NCBI GenBank assembly: GCA_028277285.1
Contig: JANQGO010000221.1
Coordinates: 1-59,484 of the forward strand
DNA: 59,484 nucleotides
Direction of reading: 5' to 3'
From: Alphaproteobacteria bacterium
GTDB lineage: Bacteria > Pseudomonadota > Alphaproteobacteria > SP197
Position 1 is the stretch's first letter. Each line of letters starts with the position of its first letter. Positions 42,449-52,191 of the stretch are shown in pieces. The notes under the pieces were generated by a model, which had not been told where the DNA came from, ran no database searches, and saw only the letters and a list, made by a program, of their open reading frames with translations. A program made the translations under genes and the position numbers.

Positions 42449-45238
42449 ATGGACATGAAAGCGGCAATCGAAAACCAGGCCCAAATTCTCGAGACGGACG
42501 TCAACAAAGACTCGCCCCTGCGCGAGGACATCCGTCTCTTGGGGCGCCTTCTTGGGCATACGGTCCGCGAGCAGGAAGGCCAGGAGATTTTCGATGTGGT
42601 CGAGAAGATCCGCCAGACATCCATTCGGTTTCACCGTGATGACGAATGGCAGGCGAAGAACGATTTGGAAGATATTCTCGCCAGTCTGAGTCCCGACCAG
42701 GCTGTCCAGGTCATTCGGGCCTTCAGCTATTTTTCCCACTTCGCCAATCTGGCCGAAGACCAGCACCATATCCGCCGGACCAGGGCGCATGACATCGGCG
42801 GCTCGGCACCCAGGCCCGGCACCATCGCGCGCGCGCTTCAGCGCGCGGGCGAGGCCGGTTTGACGGCCAATGACCTTGAGGCCTTCTTCAACGACGCGCT
42901 GGTCAGCCCGGTGCTCACCGCGCACCCCACGGAGGTCAGGCGCAAGAGCACCATGCGCCGCGAAATGGCGATGGCCGATCTCATCGACCGGCGCGGCCGC
43001 GGCTCATGGACGCCGGAAGAAGCCGAGGATATCGACGACAAACTGGGGCGCGCCGTCCTGACCCTGTGGCAGACCAACCTGCTGCGCCAGACCAAGCTGG
43101 AGGTTGAGGACGAGGTCGAGAACGGGCTGACCTATTACGACTATACGTTCCTGCGCGAGCTGCCGTGGCTCTACTGCCGCCTGGAAGACCGGCTCTCGGC
43201 GATGGATCCGGCGGCGGAGCCGGTACGGCTTGCGTCCTTCCTGCGCATCGGCAGTTGGATTGGTGGCGACCGTGACGGCAACCCCTTCGTAACCGCCGAG
43301 GTCATGGCGCGAACCCTGCGCATGCAGAGTGCGCGGGCACTTGAGTTCTATCTCTCCGAACTCGACAAACTGGGCGCGGAGCTGTCGCTGTCCACGCGCA
43401 TGATCGATGTATCGGAGGATCTGGCGGCGCTCGCCGACCAGTCGCCGGATACGTCGCCGCACCGGCGCATCGAACCCTATCGCCGGGCGTTCTCGGCGAT
43501 CAGCGCCAGGGTCGCCGCGACGTTGCGGTCCTTGCAGGAGCCGGTTCCACACGATGGCGATGTCGACGCGCCGGAACCCTATCCTGATTCAACGGCTCTT
43601 TTGGCCGATCTCAATATCGTCCACCAGTCGCTGTTCGATTACCGGTCGCGCCCGCTGACCGAGGGACGGCTGCGCCGTTTGCGCCGCGCGGTCGACTGTT
43701 TCGGTTTCCATCTTGCCTGCCTCGACATGCGCCAGAACTCGGCAGTTCACGAGAGGACGGTGGCCGACCTTTTGGACGCCGTCGCGCCGGATACGGATTA
43801 TCTCGCCCAGGCCGAAGATGACCGTGTCGCGCTGCTGACCGACGAACTGGCCGCCAGGCGGCCGCTGCTGCGCCCCTTCTGGTCGTATTCCGAGGAGACC
43901 GAGAAGGAGCTTGCGATCTTCCGCGCGGCCGCGGACGGTCATCGGCTTTTTGGCGAGCGGTCCATCCCGACGGCGATCATCTCGAACACGCAAAGCGTTT
44001 CGGACTTGCTGGAGCTCGCCGTCCTGCTGAAAGAGGCCGGGCTCGTCTCGCCGGACGGCGAGAGTGCCGTCAACATCGTGCCGCTATTCGAGACCATTCC
44101 GGATTTGCGCAACTGCATCGCCATCATGGACCGGCTGCTTGCCATACCGGCCTATCGCGCGCTGGTCGACAGCCGCGGCGGTGTCCAGGAGGTCATGCTG
44201 GGCTATTCCGACAGTAACAAGGACGGCGGCTACGTCACCTCGGGCTGGGAACTCTACAAGGCCGAAGTCGGCCTGATCGCGCTGTTCCGCAAACATGGTG
44301 TCCGGCTGCGACTGTTCCACGGGCGTGGCGGCACGGTGGGGCGCGGCGGCGGACCGAGCTTCGACGCGATCCTCTCCCATCCGCCCGGCGCCGTGAACGG
44401 ACAGATCCGCGTCACCGAGCAGGGTGAGATCATCTCAAGCAAGTACACCAATCCCGATCTCGGGCGGCGCAACCTTGAGATCATCGTCGCCGCGTGCTTG
44501 GAAGCGTCCCTGTTGCGGCCCGAGGACGAGAGCGTTCCCCAATCCTACCTCGACACGATGGATGCGTTGTCGGCCGAGGCGTACAAAGCCTATCGCGGCC
44601 TGGTCTACGAGACCCCGCGTTTCGATGAGTATTTCTGGGCGTCGACGGTCATCAACGAAATCGCGACCTTGAACATCGGTTCGCGGCCGGCGTCGCGAAA
44701 AAAGTTGGGGCGCATCGAGGATCTGCGCGCCATTCCGTGGGTCTTCAGCTGGTCGCAGTGCCGTCTGATGCTGCCCGGCTGGTATGGTTTCGGCAGCGCC
44801 GTGGGCGCCTGGCTCAAGGAGCGCGGCGATGACGGCCTGGCGCTGCTTCAGGAGATGTATCGCGACTGGCCGTTCTTCCGGGCGCAGCTTTCCAACATGG
44901 ACATGGTGCTGTCCAAGACCAGCATCGCCATTGCCTCGCGCTATGCCGACCTGGTCGAGGACGAGGACCTCAGAACCGACATCTTCCAGCGCATTCGCGG
45001 CGAACGCCAGGCTTCGATCGACGCGCTGCTGAAGATCATGGAGAACGACACGCTGCTCGCCACCAACCCGCTGCTGTCACGCTCGATCTCCAACCGTTTC
45101 CCCTATCTCGACCCGCTCAACCACCTGCAGGTCAATCTGCTGAAAGCCTATCGTGAGGAGTCCGACGACCCGAAGGTGTTGCGCGGCATTCAGCTCACGA
45201 TCAACGGTATCTCCGCCGGCCTTCGAAACAGCGGCTAG
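42449..45238 (+). CDS. ppc: Phosphoenolpyruvate carboxylase
   Basis: The enzyme makes oxaloacetate from PEP and bicarbonate, replenishing the TCA cycle. The 929-residue protein has all family blocks: [13 protein letters not shown] (catalytic histidine, near residue 158), [12 protein letters not shown], the [10 protein letters not shown] block, [14 protein letters not shown], and [20 protein letters not shown] toward the C-terminus, with a terminal GLRNSG close to the usual GLRNTG. Start: ATG 42449 or 42455; the open frame reaches 42401 but those residues are not family-like. It is monocistronic. Confidence 0.95.
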   Translation: MDMKAAIENQAQILETDVNKDSPLREDIRLLGRLLGHTVREQEGQEIFDVVEKIRQTSIRFHRDDEWQAKNDLEDILASLSPDQAVQVIRAFSYFSHFANLAEDQHHIRRTRAHDIGGSAPRPGTIARALQRAGEAGLTANDLEAFFNDALVSPVLTAHPTEVRRKSTMRREMAMADLIDRRGRGSWTPEEAEDIDDKLGRAVLTLWQTNLLRQTKLEVEDEVENGLTYYDYTFLRELPWLYCRLEDRLSAMDPAAEPVRLASFLRIGSWIGGDRDGNPFVTAEVMARTLRMQSARALEFYLSELDKLGAELSLSTRMIDVSEDLAALADQSPDTSPHRRIEPYRRAFSAISARVAATLRSLQEPVPHDGDVDAPEPYPDSTALLADLNIVHQSLFDYRSRPLTEGRLRRLRRAVDCFGFHLACLDMRQNSAVHERTVADLLDAVAPDTDYLAQAEDDRVALLTDELAARRPLLRPFWSYSEETEKELAIFRAAADGHRLFGERSIPTAIISNTQSVSDLLELAVLLKEAGLVSPDGESAVNIVPLFETIPDLRNCIAIMDRLLAIPAYRALVDSRGGVQEVMLGYSDSNKDGGYVTSGWELYKAEVGLIALFRKHGVRLRLFHGRGGTVGRGGGPSFDAILSHPPGAVNGQIRVTEQGEIISSKYTNPDLGRRNLEIIVAACLEASLLRPEDESVPQSYLDTMDALSAEAYKAYRGLVYETPRFDEYFWASTVINEIATLNIGSRPASRKKLGRIEDLRAIPWVFSWSQCRLMLPGWYGFGSAVGAWLKERGDDGLALLQEMYRDWPFFRAQLSNMDMVLSKTSIAIASRYADLVEDEDLRTDIFQRIRGERQASIDALLKIMENDTLLATNPLLSRSISNRFPYLDPLNHLQVNLLKAYREESDDPKVLRGIQLTINGISAGLRNSG

Positions 45239-45256
45239 ATCGGGTTGCGTTCAGAT

Positions 45257-45275
45257 GGAACCGCCGTTCGGTTCC
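45257..45275. terminator. Hairpin between convergent ppc and amidohydrolase genes
   Basis: GGAACCG and CGGTTCC pair perfectly around a CCGTT loop in the 38-base gap between two stop codons. It is well placed as a bidirectional terminator, though without a clear T-run. Confidence 0.5.
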
Positions 45276-45276
45276 G

Positions 45277-46716
45277 TTACGCCCGGAGATCGAGACTGAG
45301 CGGTGCGATGTCCAGCGCGCGGCGGCCGGCGTGGTCATGGTTCGGCACGTCCGCTTCCATGCGCGCCTGGGCCTCATCCAGGCTATCGAGTGCCGCCGCG
45401 ACATCAAGGCCGGTAGCGCGACCGTCGGCAACCACCTGACGGCCGTCGACAAAAACCTCGGCGACCGCGCGTTCGCACGATGAGAAAACGAGACTTCGCA
45501 GCGGATCGCGTGTCGGACGCATGGCGGGATGGCTGGTATCGACGAGCACGATATCGGCGCGGCAGCCGGTCGCCAGGCGGCCCAGGTCATCGCGCCCCAG
45601 CGCCGTCGCCCCGCCGACCGTCGCGGCGTGGAAGACATCGGAGACCTGCAACGTCTCGATGTCCTCGGCGGCAACGCGCGCCAACACCGTTGCCCAGCGC
45701 ATTTCCTCAAGGAAGTTGTGCGGCAACGTGTCGGTGCCGATCCCCATGGTGACGCCGGCGCGCAGGTAGCGGCCGAAGTCTTCCAGCGTCTGGCCGTAGC
45801 GGGCGAACGGGGTCGGACAATGGGCAACCGCCGCTCCCGATTGCGCGATCAGATCGAGATCGCGGCGTGTGGACCAGTGAAGCCACGAGTGCTCGTCGAT
45901 GAAGATGGCGTGGCCAAGGATGGTCCGTGGACCAAGCAGGCCGATCTGCTGGGCCCACTGCACCGGCGTGATGCCGTGGCGCTGAACCATCTCGTTGAAC
46001 TCGACAACGCTTTGCGAGATGTGCGTCGTCAGGCGGCGTCCTTCGGTCTCGGCCGCGCTGACGGTTTCCCTGAGCAGCTCTTCGGTGCAGGCGTCGATCA
46101 CGCCGGGACCGTAAAGTCCGGTGAGCCGTCCGCATGGGTGGCGGTCGGCCTCGTCCATGACCCGCCGCGCCGCGTCAAACGAGGCCCGGCCACCGTCGTC
46201 GGACCATGCGTATTCGAGCCGATGTCCGGTCGTCATCGTCCAGCGCGCCGAGCCGAACCACGGCGCCACCCAGCCACGCAACCCGCTTGCCGCCAGGGTA
46301 TCAAGCCACCCCGGCCACGCCCCGGAGATGTCGACCAGGCTGGTGACACCGCTTTGCAACAGCTCCGCGAAGGCGACGGTAGCGCCGGCCTGCTGTCCCT
46401 CCGGATCAAGGTTGAAGGCCAGCGACCTCTCGTAAAGACCGCTCATATACATCGCGGGAACGCCGTGTTCCTCGCGGATGCCCTTATAGGACGGTTCGGT
46501 CGATGGATGGCTGTGCAGATCGATGAAGCCCGGCAGCACCAGGCGCGATGCGCCGTCAATCTCGGTTTCTGCCGCGCCGGCATAGCGGCCGCCGACGTGA
46601 AGAATGGCGCCGGTGTCGTCAAAGGCGACGTCGCCGTGCCGCATGTAGCAGTGTCTTGCGGTATCGGCGTTCCAGGCAACGATCCAGTCGGCGTCGCGTA
46701 TGACCGTGACGGCCAT
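45277..46716 (-). CDS. Amidohydrolase (chlorohydrolase/ATZ-TRZ-like) family protein
   Basis: The 479-residue metal-dependent hydrolase has the HxH pair H68-x-H70 in DLHSHPST, a later histidine in TILGHAIFIDEHSWLH, and the metal/catalytic aspartate in GIGTDTLPHN. These mark the deaminase/chlorohydrolase branch of the amidohydrolase superfamily (cytosine deaminase, atrazine hydrolase, S-adenosylhomocysteine deaminase). The substrate is likely a heterocyclic or guanidino compound, not identifiable here. It is monocistronic, facing ppc. Confidence 0.88.
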   Translation of the reverse strand: MAVTVIRDADWIVAWNADTARHCYMRHGDVAFDDTGAILHVGGRYAGAAETEIDGASRLVLPGFIDLHSHPSTEPSYKGIREEHGVPAMYMSGLYERSLAFNLDPEGQQAGATVAFAELLQSGVTSLVDISGAWPGWLDTLAASGLRGWVAPWFGSARWTMTTGHRLEYAWSDDGGRASFDAARRVMDEADRHPCGRLTGLYGPGVIDACTEELLRETVSAAETEGRRLTTHISQSVVEFNEMVQRHGITPVQWAQQIGLLGPRTILGHAIFIDEHSWLHWSTRRDLDLIAQSGAAVAHCPTPFARYGQTLEDFGRYLRAGVTMGIGTDTLPHNFLEEMRWATVLARVAAEDIETLQVSDVFHAATVGGATALGRDDLGRLATGCRADIVLVDTSHPAMRPTRDPLRSLVFSSCERAVAEVFVDGRQVVADGRATGLDVAAALDSLDEAQARMEADVPNHDHAGRRALDIAPLSLDLRA

Positions 46717-46876
46717 GTCCTCATCCCCTCGCTTTGCTCTGCCGATGCCGGAACCGGCGAACTGGGTCGAGAGCCTAAGCTGCCTGCGCGTAATCTGACA
46801 AGCGAGCGTCAGCGCATTAGGGGGGCGAATCGGCAGATGTCACGAAGCCATCAGGAAACGGCGAAGACCGCCGCCG

Positions 46877-47725
46877 TCACCACGCTTTGACGGCCAGGAC
46901 ATCGCAGGGCGGGCTTCTTAGAAGATCCTCGGCGACACTGCCGAGCAGGGCATGGGCAGCGCCCGTGCGGCCGTGGGTACCGATAACCAGCAGGTCGGGC
47001 TTCAGCCGATCGAGCTCCCGGTGAATGACCTCGCGCACCGTGCCTTCGCGCATGATGCGCTCGAACCTCGGTTGCTCCGCCTTGAGGCTGGAGAGAAACG
47101 AGACCATTTCCCCTTCGATCATATGTTCAAACTCGGTCTCATGCTGTTTGTCGACCTCGCGCCGGGTGTTGTGGCCATAAAGGAAACCCTTGAAGGGCAC
47201 GTCATACGCATGAACCAGATGAAACCGGCCGTCCGGCACGAACGTGACCGCAAACTCGATCGCGCGCCTTGAATAGACGGAGAAGTCGACGCCAACCATG
47301 ATGTCGCGATAAGGATCGATGGCGCGTTCTTTAACAAGAAGGACGGGAATGTCGCCAGCGCGGATGACACGTTCCGCCGTGGTGCCGCGAAACATGTCCT
47401 TAAACGCGTCCTCGCGGTGGACGCCAAGGACGATGAGGCTGCAATTGGCCTTTTCCGAGATGTTCAGAATGTCGACATAGGCTCTACCGAACACGACCTC
47501 GACCGCGATCTCAGGCACGCCATCCGGTTTGAGCGCGGCGAGATGCTTATGAATGTTCTCCTCGGCGTTGTGGTGTTGCGCATTGGCCATCGCGGTCGGC
47601 AGATCGTCGTCGATCACGTGAACGACGGTCAGCTTTGCGCCACGGTCGGATGCCAGGCGCACGGCCCGCTCGACGGCGCGATCGGAGCGCGCCGAAAGAT
47701 CTGTTGCCACCAAGATGTTGTTCAT
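46877..47725 (-). CDS. Universal stress protein with two UspA domains
   Basis: The 282-residue protein contains two UspA domains. The first has the complete nucleotide-binding pattern LIVLGVHREDAFKDMFRGTT, partly divergent, and the second ends LLVIGTHGRTGAAHALLGSV, a full G-2x-G-9x-G(S) motif, so it should bind ATP. It is downstream of, and in the same direction as, the zinc alcohol dehydrogenase (83-base gap). Together with the first USP at 15014 it is the second tandem stress protein in the window. Confidence 0.88.
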   Translation of the reverse strand: MNNILVATDLSARSDRAVERAVRLASDRGAKLTVVHVIDDDLPTAMANAQHHNAEENIHKHLAALKPDGVPEIAVEVVFGRAYVDILNISEKANCSLIVLGVHREDAFKDMFRGTTAERVIRAGDIPVLLVKERAIDPYRDIMVGVDFSVYSRRAIEFAVTFVPDGRFHLVHAYDVPFKGFLYGHNTRREVDKQHETEFEHMIEGEMVSFLSSLKAEQPRFERIMREGTVREVIHRELDRLKPDLLVIGTHGRTGAAHALLGSVAEDLLRSPPCDVLAVKAW

Positions 47726-47808
47726 GCAGGCAGCTCCATCCTGTTGTCGATCAAGCCTATTATGGCTGTGGGAGGCAGCGCGTGTCTGCCGAACTCTCGT
47801 TTTATGCT

Positions 47809-48885
47809 CTAAGGCGTGATCGCGACCTTCAGGACGCCGTCACGCTGGTTGGCGAACATCTCATAGGCTTCCTCGATCTGGTCGAGACCGTAGCGATGGG
47901 TGACCAGCGGCGTGAGGTCGAGCCGTTCGGAGACGATCACGTTCATCAGCCGGCGCATCCGCTCCTTGCCGCCGGGACACAGCGACGTCACGATGGTCTG
48001 GTCGCCCAGGCCGGCGTTGAATGCGGCAAGGGGAATTGTCAGGTCGTCCGCGTAGACACCGAGGCTGGACAGCGTTCCACCGGGCTTCAGGATCTTCAGG
48101 CAATTCTCGAACGTCGATTGCAAGCCAAGCGCTTCGATCGCGACATCGACGCCGCGGCCATCCGTCAGCCGCATGATCTCATCGACCGGATCGGTCTTGT
48201 TGAAGTCGACCACGATGTCGGCGCCGACTTGTTTCGCGACGTCGGCGCGCTCCGGCACGGTCTCCACCGCGATGATCGTCGTTGCGCCGCGAAGCTTGGC
48301 GCCGGCGGTCGCGCACAGGCCGATCGGCCCCTGGGCAAAGACCGCGACCGTGTCGCCGATCTTTATGTTACCGGACTCCGCACCGGCGAAACCCGTCGAC
48401 ATGATGTCGGGACACATCAGAACCTGGTCGTCGCTCAGCCCGTCGGGCACCGGCGCCAGGTTCGCCATGGCATCGGGGACCAGCACGAATTCGGCCTGGG
48501 TGCCGTCGATCGTGTTGCCGAAGCGCCAGCCGCCCATCGGCTTAAGGCCGTGCGGTCCGCTCTGCCCGTCCTGGGCGTGCAGCCCGTCAAGGCAGGCGTT
48601 GGAATAGCCGCTGGGACAAATCGCGCCGGCAATGACACGCTGACCTTCCTCGTAGCCCGACACGTTGCGGCCGAGTTTCTCGATCGTGCCGACGGGCTCA
48701 TGTCCGACCGTCAGACCCTTGGCAACGGGGTACTCGCCCTTGAGGATGTGAACGTCGGTCCCGCAGATCGTCGTCGTCGTTATGCGGATCAGCGCATCGT
48801 TCGGCCCGACATCCGGCATGGGCTTGTCGTCCAGGGTGATGCGGCCGGGCTCCACGAAGACGGCTGCTTTCATCATCTCGGGCAT
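47809..48885 (-). CDS. Zinc-dependent medium-chain alcohol dehydrogenase
   Basis: This 358-residue enzyme has the catalytic zinc ligands C41 (TICGTDVH) and H62-E63 (VGHEPVG) and an NAD-binding domain with VAVFAQGPIGLCA. The structural-zinc lobe is reduced (ICPSGYSNACLDG), lacking the usual four closely spaced cysteines, a feature of one MDR subgroup seen in anaerobically induced ADHs. Its start is 70-80 bases from an FNR-like box shared with the divergent gene, suggesting induction at low oxygen. Substrate not evident; the threonine-dehydrogenase-like group is closest by eye. Confidence 0.9.
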   Translation of the reverse strand: MPEMMKAAVFVEPGRITLDDKPMPDVGPNDALIRITTTTICGTDVHILKGEYPVAKGLTVGHEPVGTIEKLGRNVSGYEEGQRVIAGAICPSGYSNACLDGLHAQDGQSGPHGLKPMGGWRFGNTIDGTQAEFVLVPDAMANLAPVPDGLSDDQVLMCPDIMSTGFAGAESGNIKIGDTVAVFAQGPIGLCATAGAKLRGATTIIAVETVPERADVAKQVGADIVVDFNKTDPVDEIMRLTDGRGVDVAIEALGLQSTFENCLKILKPGGTLSSLGVYADDLTIPLAAFNAGLGDQTIVTSLCPGGKERMRRLMNVIVSERLDLTPLVTHRYGLDQIEEAYEMFANQRDGVLKVAITP

Positions 48886-48953
48886 GGCGTGTTGGTTCCC
48901 CTTTCTGGCGTTGACGAGTCGCTCAAACTTTCACCCAACATCGCTCGTTTGCA

Positions 48954-48967
48954 TTGATTTGGATCAG
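48954..48967. promoter_or_regulatory. FNR/CRP-type box between adh and the small HTH gene
   Basis: TTGAT-TTGG-ATCAG matches the FNR/Anr/FixK consensus TTGAT-N4-ATCAA in nine of ten positions. Its centre is about 75 bases from the adh ATG and about 70 from the HTH gene start, allowing a -41.5 position with a short leader in both directions. Confidence 0.55.
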
Positions 48968-49030
48968 TTTGCGTTTACCTTCATTCAGCAATGCTAGATG
49001 ACGTTAGATTGAACAAAGGGGCACGTGGCG

Positions 49031-49240
49031 ATGTTGAGCAGACCGTTCATGACGACGCATGACATTGCGGAGCTCTTAAAAGTCAGCGAAGCGACCGTTC
49101 GCAGCTGGATTCACGAGGGTGAACTGAGGGCCATTCGCTTCGGCCGCGAGTTCCGCGTGGCCGTCAAGGACCTGGAGGCGTTCGTGAATGCCCACGCGAC
49201 GCGGCCGGCGTCGACAGGGCCTGACGACAAGGACACGTAG
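49031..49240 (+). CDS. Small helix-turn-helix (excisionase/MerR-like) protein
   Basis: The product (69 residues from ATG 49031; a GTG at 49025 gives 71) is a winged HTH of the excisionase family: MTTHDIAELLKVSEATVRSW then IRFGREFRVAVKDLEAFV. AAAGGGG precedes it. Such stand-alone proteins bind DNA and often regulate neighbouring genes; despite the family name there is no integrase or other phage sign nearby. It lies opposite the adh gene across the FNR-like box and 127 bases ahead of the KefB-type antiporter, so it may be a local regulator. Confidence 0.8.
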   Translation: MLSRPFMTTHDIAELLKVSEATVRSWIHEGELRAIRFGREFRVAVKDLEAFVNAHATRPASTGPDDKDT

Positions 49241-49367
49241 CCGCTACTCCGGTTTGTTTGTCCGGGCGTTCTCCTCTTGCCGGCCGGCTCGACAGGAGTA
49301 TGTCGATGAGGTCTTCAGGGCGGGGCGACATTCCGAAGGGCGCGGCCCGAGATGAGGAGAGCCGTTG

Positions 49368-51059
49368 ATGCTGGAGATCGTTTCCGTCTCGGTGTTTTAC
49401 GAGATCGCGGCGTTGCTCGTCTTGGCAGCGGCCGTGGGATTGGTCGGCGTGCTGCTGCGCCAGCCGCTGATTGTGAGCTTTATCGCCGTCGGCATCCTGG
49501 CGGGCCCATCGCTGCTCGACATCGTACGTTCGGATGAGAAGATCGACCTTCTGGCGGAGCTCGGTATCGCCGTCCTTCTGTTCCTGGTTGGCCTGAAGCT
49601 CGACGTCAAACTTATCAAGTCGTTGGGCGCCATCGCTCTCACGACCGGGCTCGGGCAGGTCGCTTTTACCTCGATCGTGGGGTTCGCGATCGGGCTCGCC
49701 CTTGGCCTGGATGTCGTTACCAGTCTCTACGTCGCGGTCGCGCTGACGTTTTCCAGTACGATCATCATCGTCAAGCTGCTGTCGGACAAACGCGAGATCG
49801 ATTCCCTTCACGGTCGTGTCGCTCTCGGTTTCCTGATTGTCCAGGACCTGGTCGTGGTGCTCGCCATGCTCGTCATGTCGGCCATCGCCGCTGGCGCGCA
49901 AAGCGGTTCGGCAATCACCGAAGTCGCGCTCGTGTTCGGTTACGGCTTGCTGATGCTGGTTGCCGTCGGCCTCTTCATCAGGTTCATCGCCGAGCCTCTG
50001 GTTGAGCGTCTTGCGCGCGCGCCCGAACTCCTGGTGTGTTTCGCGATCGGCTGGGCCGCGTTGTTGGCGGCCGCCGGCGACTATCTGGGATTCAGCAAGG
50101 AGCTGGGTGGCTTGCTGGCCGGCGTCTCGCTGGCGTCCACGCCGTTCCGGGAAGCCATGGCGGCACGACTGGCGCCGCTGCGCGACTTCCTCCTCCTGTT
50201 CTTCTTCATCGCGCTGGGCGCGAGCCTTGACCTCTCGCTGCTCGACCAGCAGATCCCCGCGGCGATCGTCCTGTCGCTTTTTGTCCTGATCGGCAATCCG
50301 CTGATCGTGTTGGTGATCATGGGCGCCATGGGCTATCGCAAACGCACGGGCTTTTTGGCCGGGCTCACCGTCGCGCAGATCAGCGAGTTTTCGCTGATCT
50401 TTGCAGCGGTCGGCGTGTCGCTCGGTCATATCGGCACGGGCACGCTCGGGCTGGTGACGCTTGTCGGCCTCATTACGATCTCGCTGTCGACCTACATGAT
50501 CACCTATTCACACTATCTTTACGCGTGGCTCGAGCCGGTGTTGGGGCCGTTTGAACGCCGCGGGACCCCGCGCGAGACCGTGGGCGATCTGGAAAACACG
50601 ACTGGACACTATGATGTCCTGCTGTTTGGCCTTGGCCGCTATGGCAGCGCGATCGCGCACCGTCTGTCCGAACACGGCATGACGGTGCTGGGCGTGGATT
50701 TCAATCCGGCAGCCGTCAAACATATGCGCAAGGCGGGTTTCGATGTCGCCTTCGGCGATGCCACCGATCCGGAGTTCGTCGCCAGCCTGCCGCTTGCCGG
50801 CGCTACGTGGGCGGTGTCGGCGGTTCCCGAACACGATACGGGCGTGACCCACGAGGAAGCCCGTCTGGGCCTGATCGATGCGCTCAAGGAAGCGGGCTTT
50901 CAGGGACGGGTCGCCGTGACGGCCCATCGGACTGAAGAAGCCATGCCACTAACCGACCGCGGCGCCGATCTGATCCTTCAGCCGTTCCGCGACGCGGCCG
51001 ATCAGGCGGCGCAACTCATCCAGGGTGACGAGAGCCGGCCGCAGCGAACGGGCGTATAG
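49368..51059 (+). CDS. Cation:proton antiporter with TrkA-N domain (KefB-like)
   Basis: The 563-residue protein has about 12 membrane helices of the CPA2 family, with GIAVLLFLVGLKLDV and STIIIVKLLSDKREIDSLHGR, and the QDLVVVLAM segment carrying the ion-binding aspartate. The C-terminal cytoplasmic part (from about 405) is a Rossmann TrkA-N domain, FGLGRYGSAIAHRL, that senses NAD(H) or glutathione adducts in KefB/KefC. It should exchange K+ or Na+ for H+. GAGGAG at 49354-49359 supports the ATG at 49368. Confidence 0.9.
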   Translation: MLEIVSVSVFYEIAALLVLAAAVGLVGVLLRQPLIVSFIAVGILAGPSLLDIVRSDEKIDLLAELGIAVLLFLVGLKLDVKLIKSLGAIALTTGLGQVAFTSIVGFAIGLALGLDVVTSLYVAVALTFSSTIIIVKLLSDKREIDSLHGRVALGFLIVQDLVVVLAMLVMSAIAAGAQSGSAITEVALVFGYGLLMLVAVGLFIRFIAEPLVERLARAPELLVCFAIGWAALLAAAGDYLGFSKELGGLLAGVSLASTPFREAMAARLAPLRDFLLLFFFIALGASLDLSLLDQQIPAAIVLSLFVLIGNPLIVLVIMGAMGYRKRTGFLAGLTVAQISEFSLIFAAVGVSLGHIGTGTLGLVTLVGLITISLSTYMITYSHYLYAWLEPVLGPFERRGTPRETVGDLENTTGHYDVLLFGLGRYGSAIAHRLSEHGMTVLGVDFNPAAVKHMRKAGFDVAFGDATDPEFVASLPLAGATWAVSAVPEHDTGVTHEEARLGLIDALKEAGFQGRVAVTAHRTEEAMPLTDRGADLILQPFRDAADQAAQLIQGDESRPQRTGV

Positions 51060-51276
51060 ACACGGAAGACTAGAGGACCCAGTTCGTCCCAGCGAACGGT
51101 GCAGGCGACGTCGCGTTACAGTCTTTCTCTCGCATGGCGTGTTGGTTGCGACGTCTGGCACCCGGTCGATGACCGTTGCGTGGCTGCCAAAAAAACAGTA
51201 GCTGTGAAGGAACGCGGTGCGCTCTGCCCAGGCGTGGGCCGGACGCGCGCCCAGGTGACACGAGGGATGGACCACC

Positions 51277-52191
51277 ATGTGTGGAATTGCGGGAATACTA
51301 CTCAAGCGAGACGAGTTGGGTTTGTCGACCGGCCAGGCGCTGATCGACATGCTGGACGGTTGCCAGCATCGCGGCCCCGACTCCACCGGCTTCGCGCTTT
51401 ATGGCGCCGAACAGGCAGACGAGCTCAAGCTGCGTTTCTTTGTCGGCGAGGGCGCGGAAGCCGATAAGGCCGTAGAAGCGATCAAGGGTGCGCTCGACAC
51501 ACACCAGACGCGCATCGTCGAAGATGAGCGCATCGGCAACAACTACCGCGCCGTCGTCGCGTTCCACGGCGATTTGCAGAAGTTCGCCTATGCCATGGAG
51601 CACGCCGCGCCCGGCGCCAAGCTGATCTCCATCGGCGAGAGCCTGGAGATCGTCAAGGATGTCGGCGGCGCCCACGACGTGGATGACGGTTATGACGTGC
51701 ACGAGGCGCACGGCACCCATGGCCTCGGCCATGTCCGTCTGGCGACCGAATCCGACGTCAAACCGGAGGCCTCGCATCCCTTCTGGGCGACCGGCTTTGC
51801 CGATGTGGCGATCGTCCATAACGGTCAGATCACCAACTATTGGAAGATGCGCCGCCGGTTGGAGCGCCGCGGTTTCGAGTTCACCACCGACAACGACAGC
51901 GAGCTGATCGCCGTCTACCTGGCGGAGAAGCTCTCCCTTGGCGTACCGCTGAAGGAAGCGCTCCAGACCTCGATCGACGATCTGGACGGCACGTTCTCTT
52001 TCCTGGTCTCGACCAAGGACGAAATCGGTTACGCCAAGGACCGCTTGGCCGCCAAACCGATGATCATGTACGAGAACGACGACCTGATCGCCATCGCGTC
52101 CGAAGAGGTTTCCCTGAACCGCCTGTTCCCGGGACAGGCACTGGATACCCGGGAGCCGCCGCCGGGGAGCTTCGCGACGTGGTCACGCTAG
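51277..52191 (+). CDS. glxB: Class II glutamine amidotransferase subunit (GlxB/MgsA-like)
   Basis: The 304-residue protein begins MCGIAGIL; Cys2 is the N-terminal nucleophile of class II glutaminases after removal of Met. HRGPDSTGF (near 32-40) and HNGQITNY (near 185) complete the active site. Such stand-alone subunits release ammonia from glutamine for a glutamate-synthase-like partner: GlxBCD in Sinorhizobium or MgsABC (N-methylglutamate synthase) in methylamine users. Its last 13 bases overlap the next gene. No gamma-glutamylmethylamide synthetase gene is in the window, so methylamine use is unproven. Confidence 0.87.
   Translation: MCGIAGILLKRDELGLSTGQALIDMLDGCQHRGPDSTGFALYGAEQADELKLRFFVGEGAEADKAVEAIKGALDTHQTRIVEDERIGNNYRAVVAFHGDLQKFAYAMEHAAPGAKLISIGESLEIVKDVGGAHDVDDGYDVHEAHGTHGLGHVRLATESDVKPEASHPFWATGFADVAIVHNGQITNYWKMRRRLERRGFEFTTDNDSELIAVYLAEKLSLGVPLKEALQTSIDDLDGTFSFLVSTKDEIGYAKDRLAAKPMIMYENDDLIAIASEEVSLNRLFPGQALDTREPPPGSFATWSR

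Noticed and set aside
47741..47754. FNR-like half site ahead of the stress-protein gene at 46877
   Set aside because: Only eight of ten consensus bases match and its centre is about 23 bases from the ATG, too close for normal activation.
49031..49240. Excisionase-like gene as a sign of a prophage or integrative element
   Set aside because: No integrase, attachment repeats or phage genes are nearby; small HTH proteins of this family are common chromosomal regulators.
51840..52178. Upstream extension of the GlxCD fusion
   Set aside because: These codons lie out of frame within glxB and encode no family-like residues; the GTG at 52179 gives a proper N-terminus.
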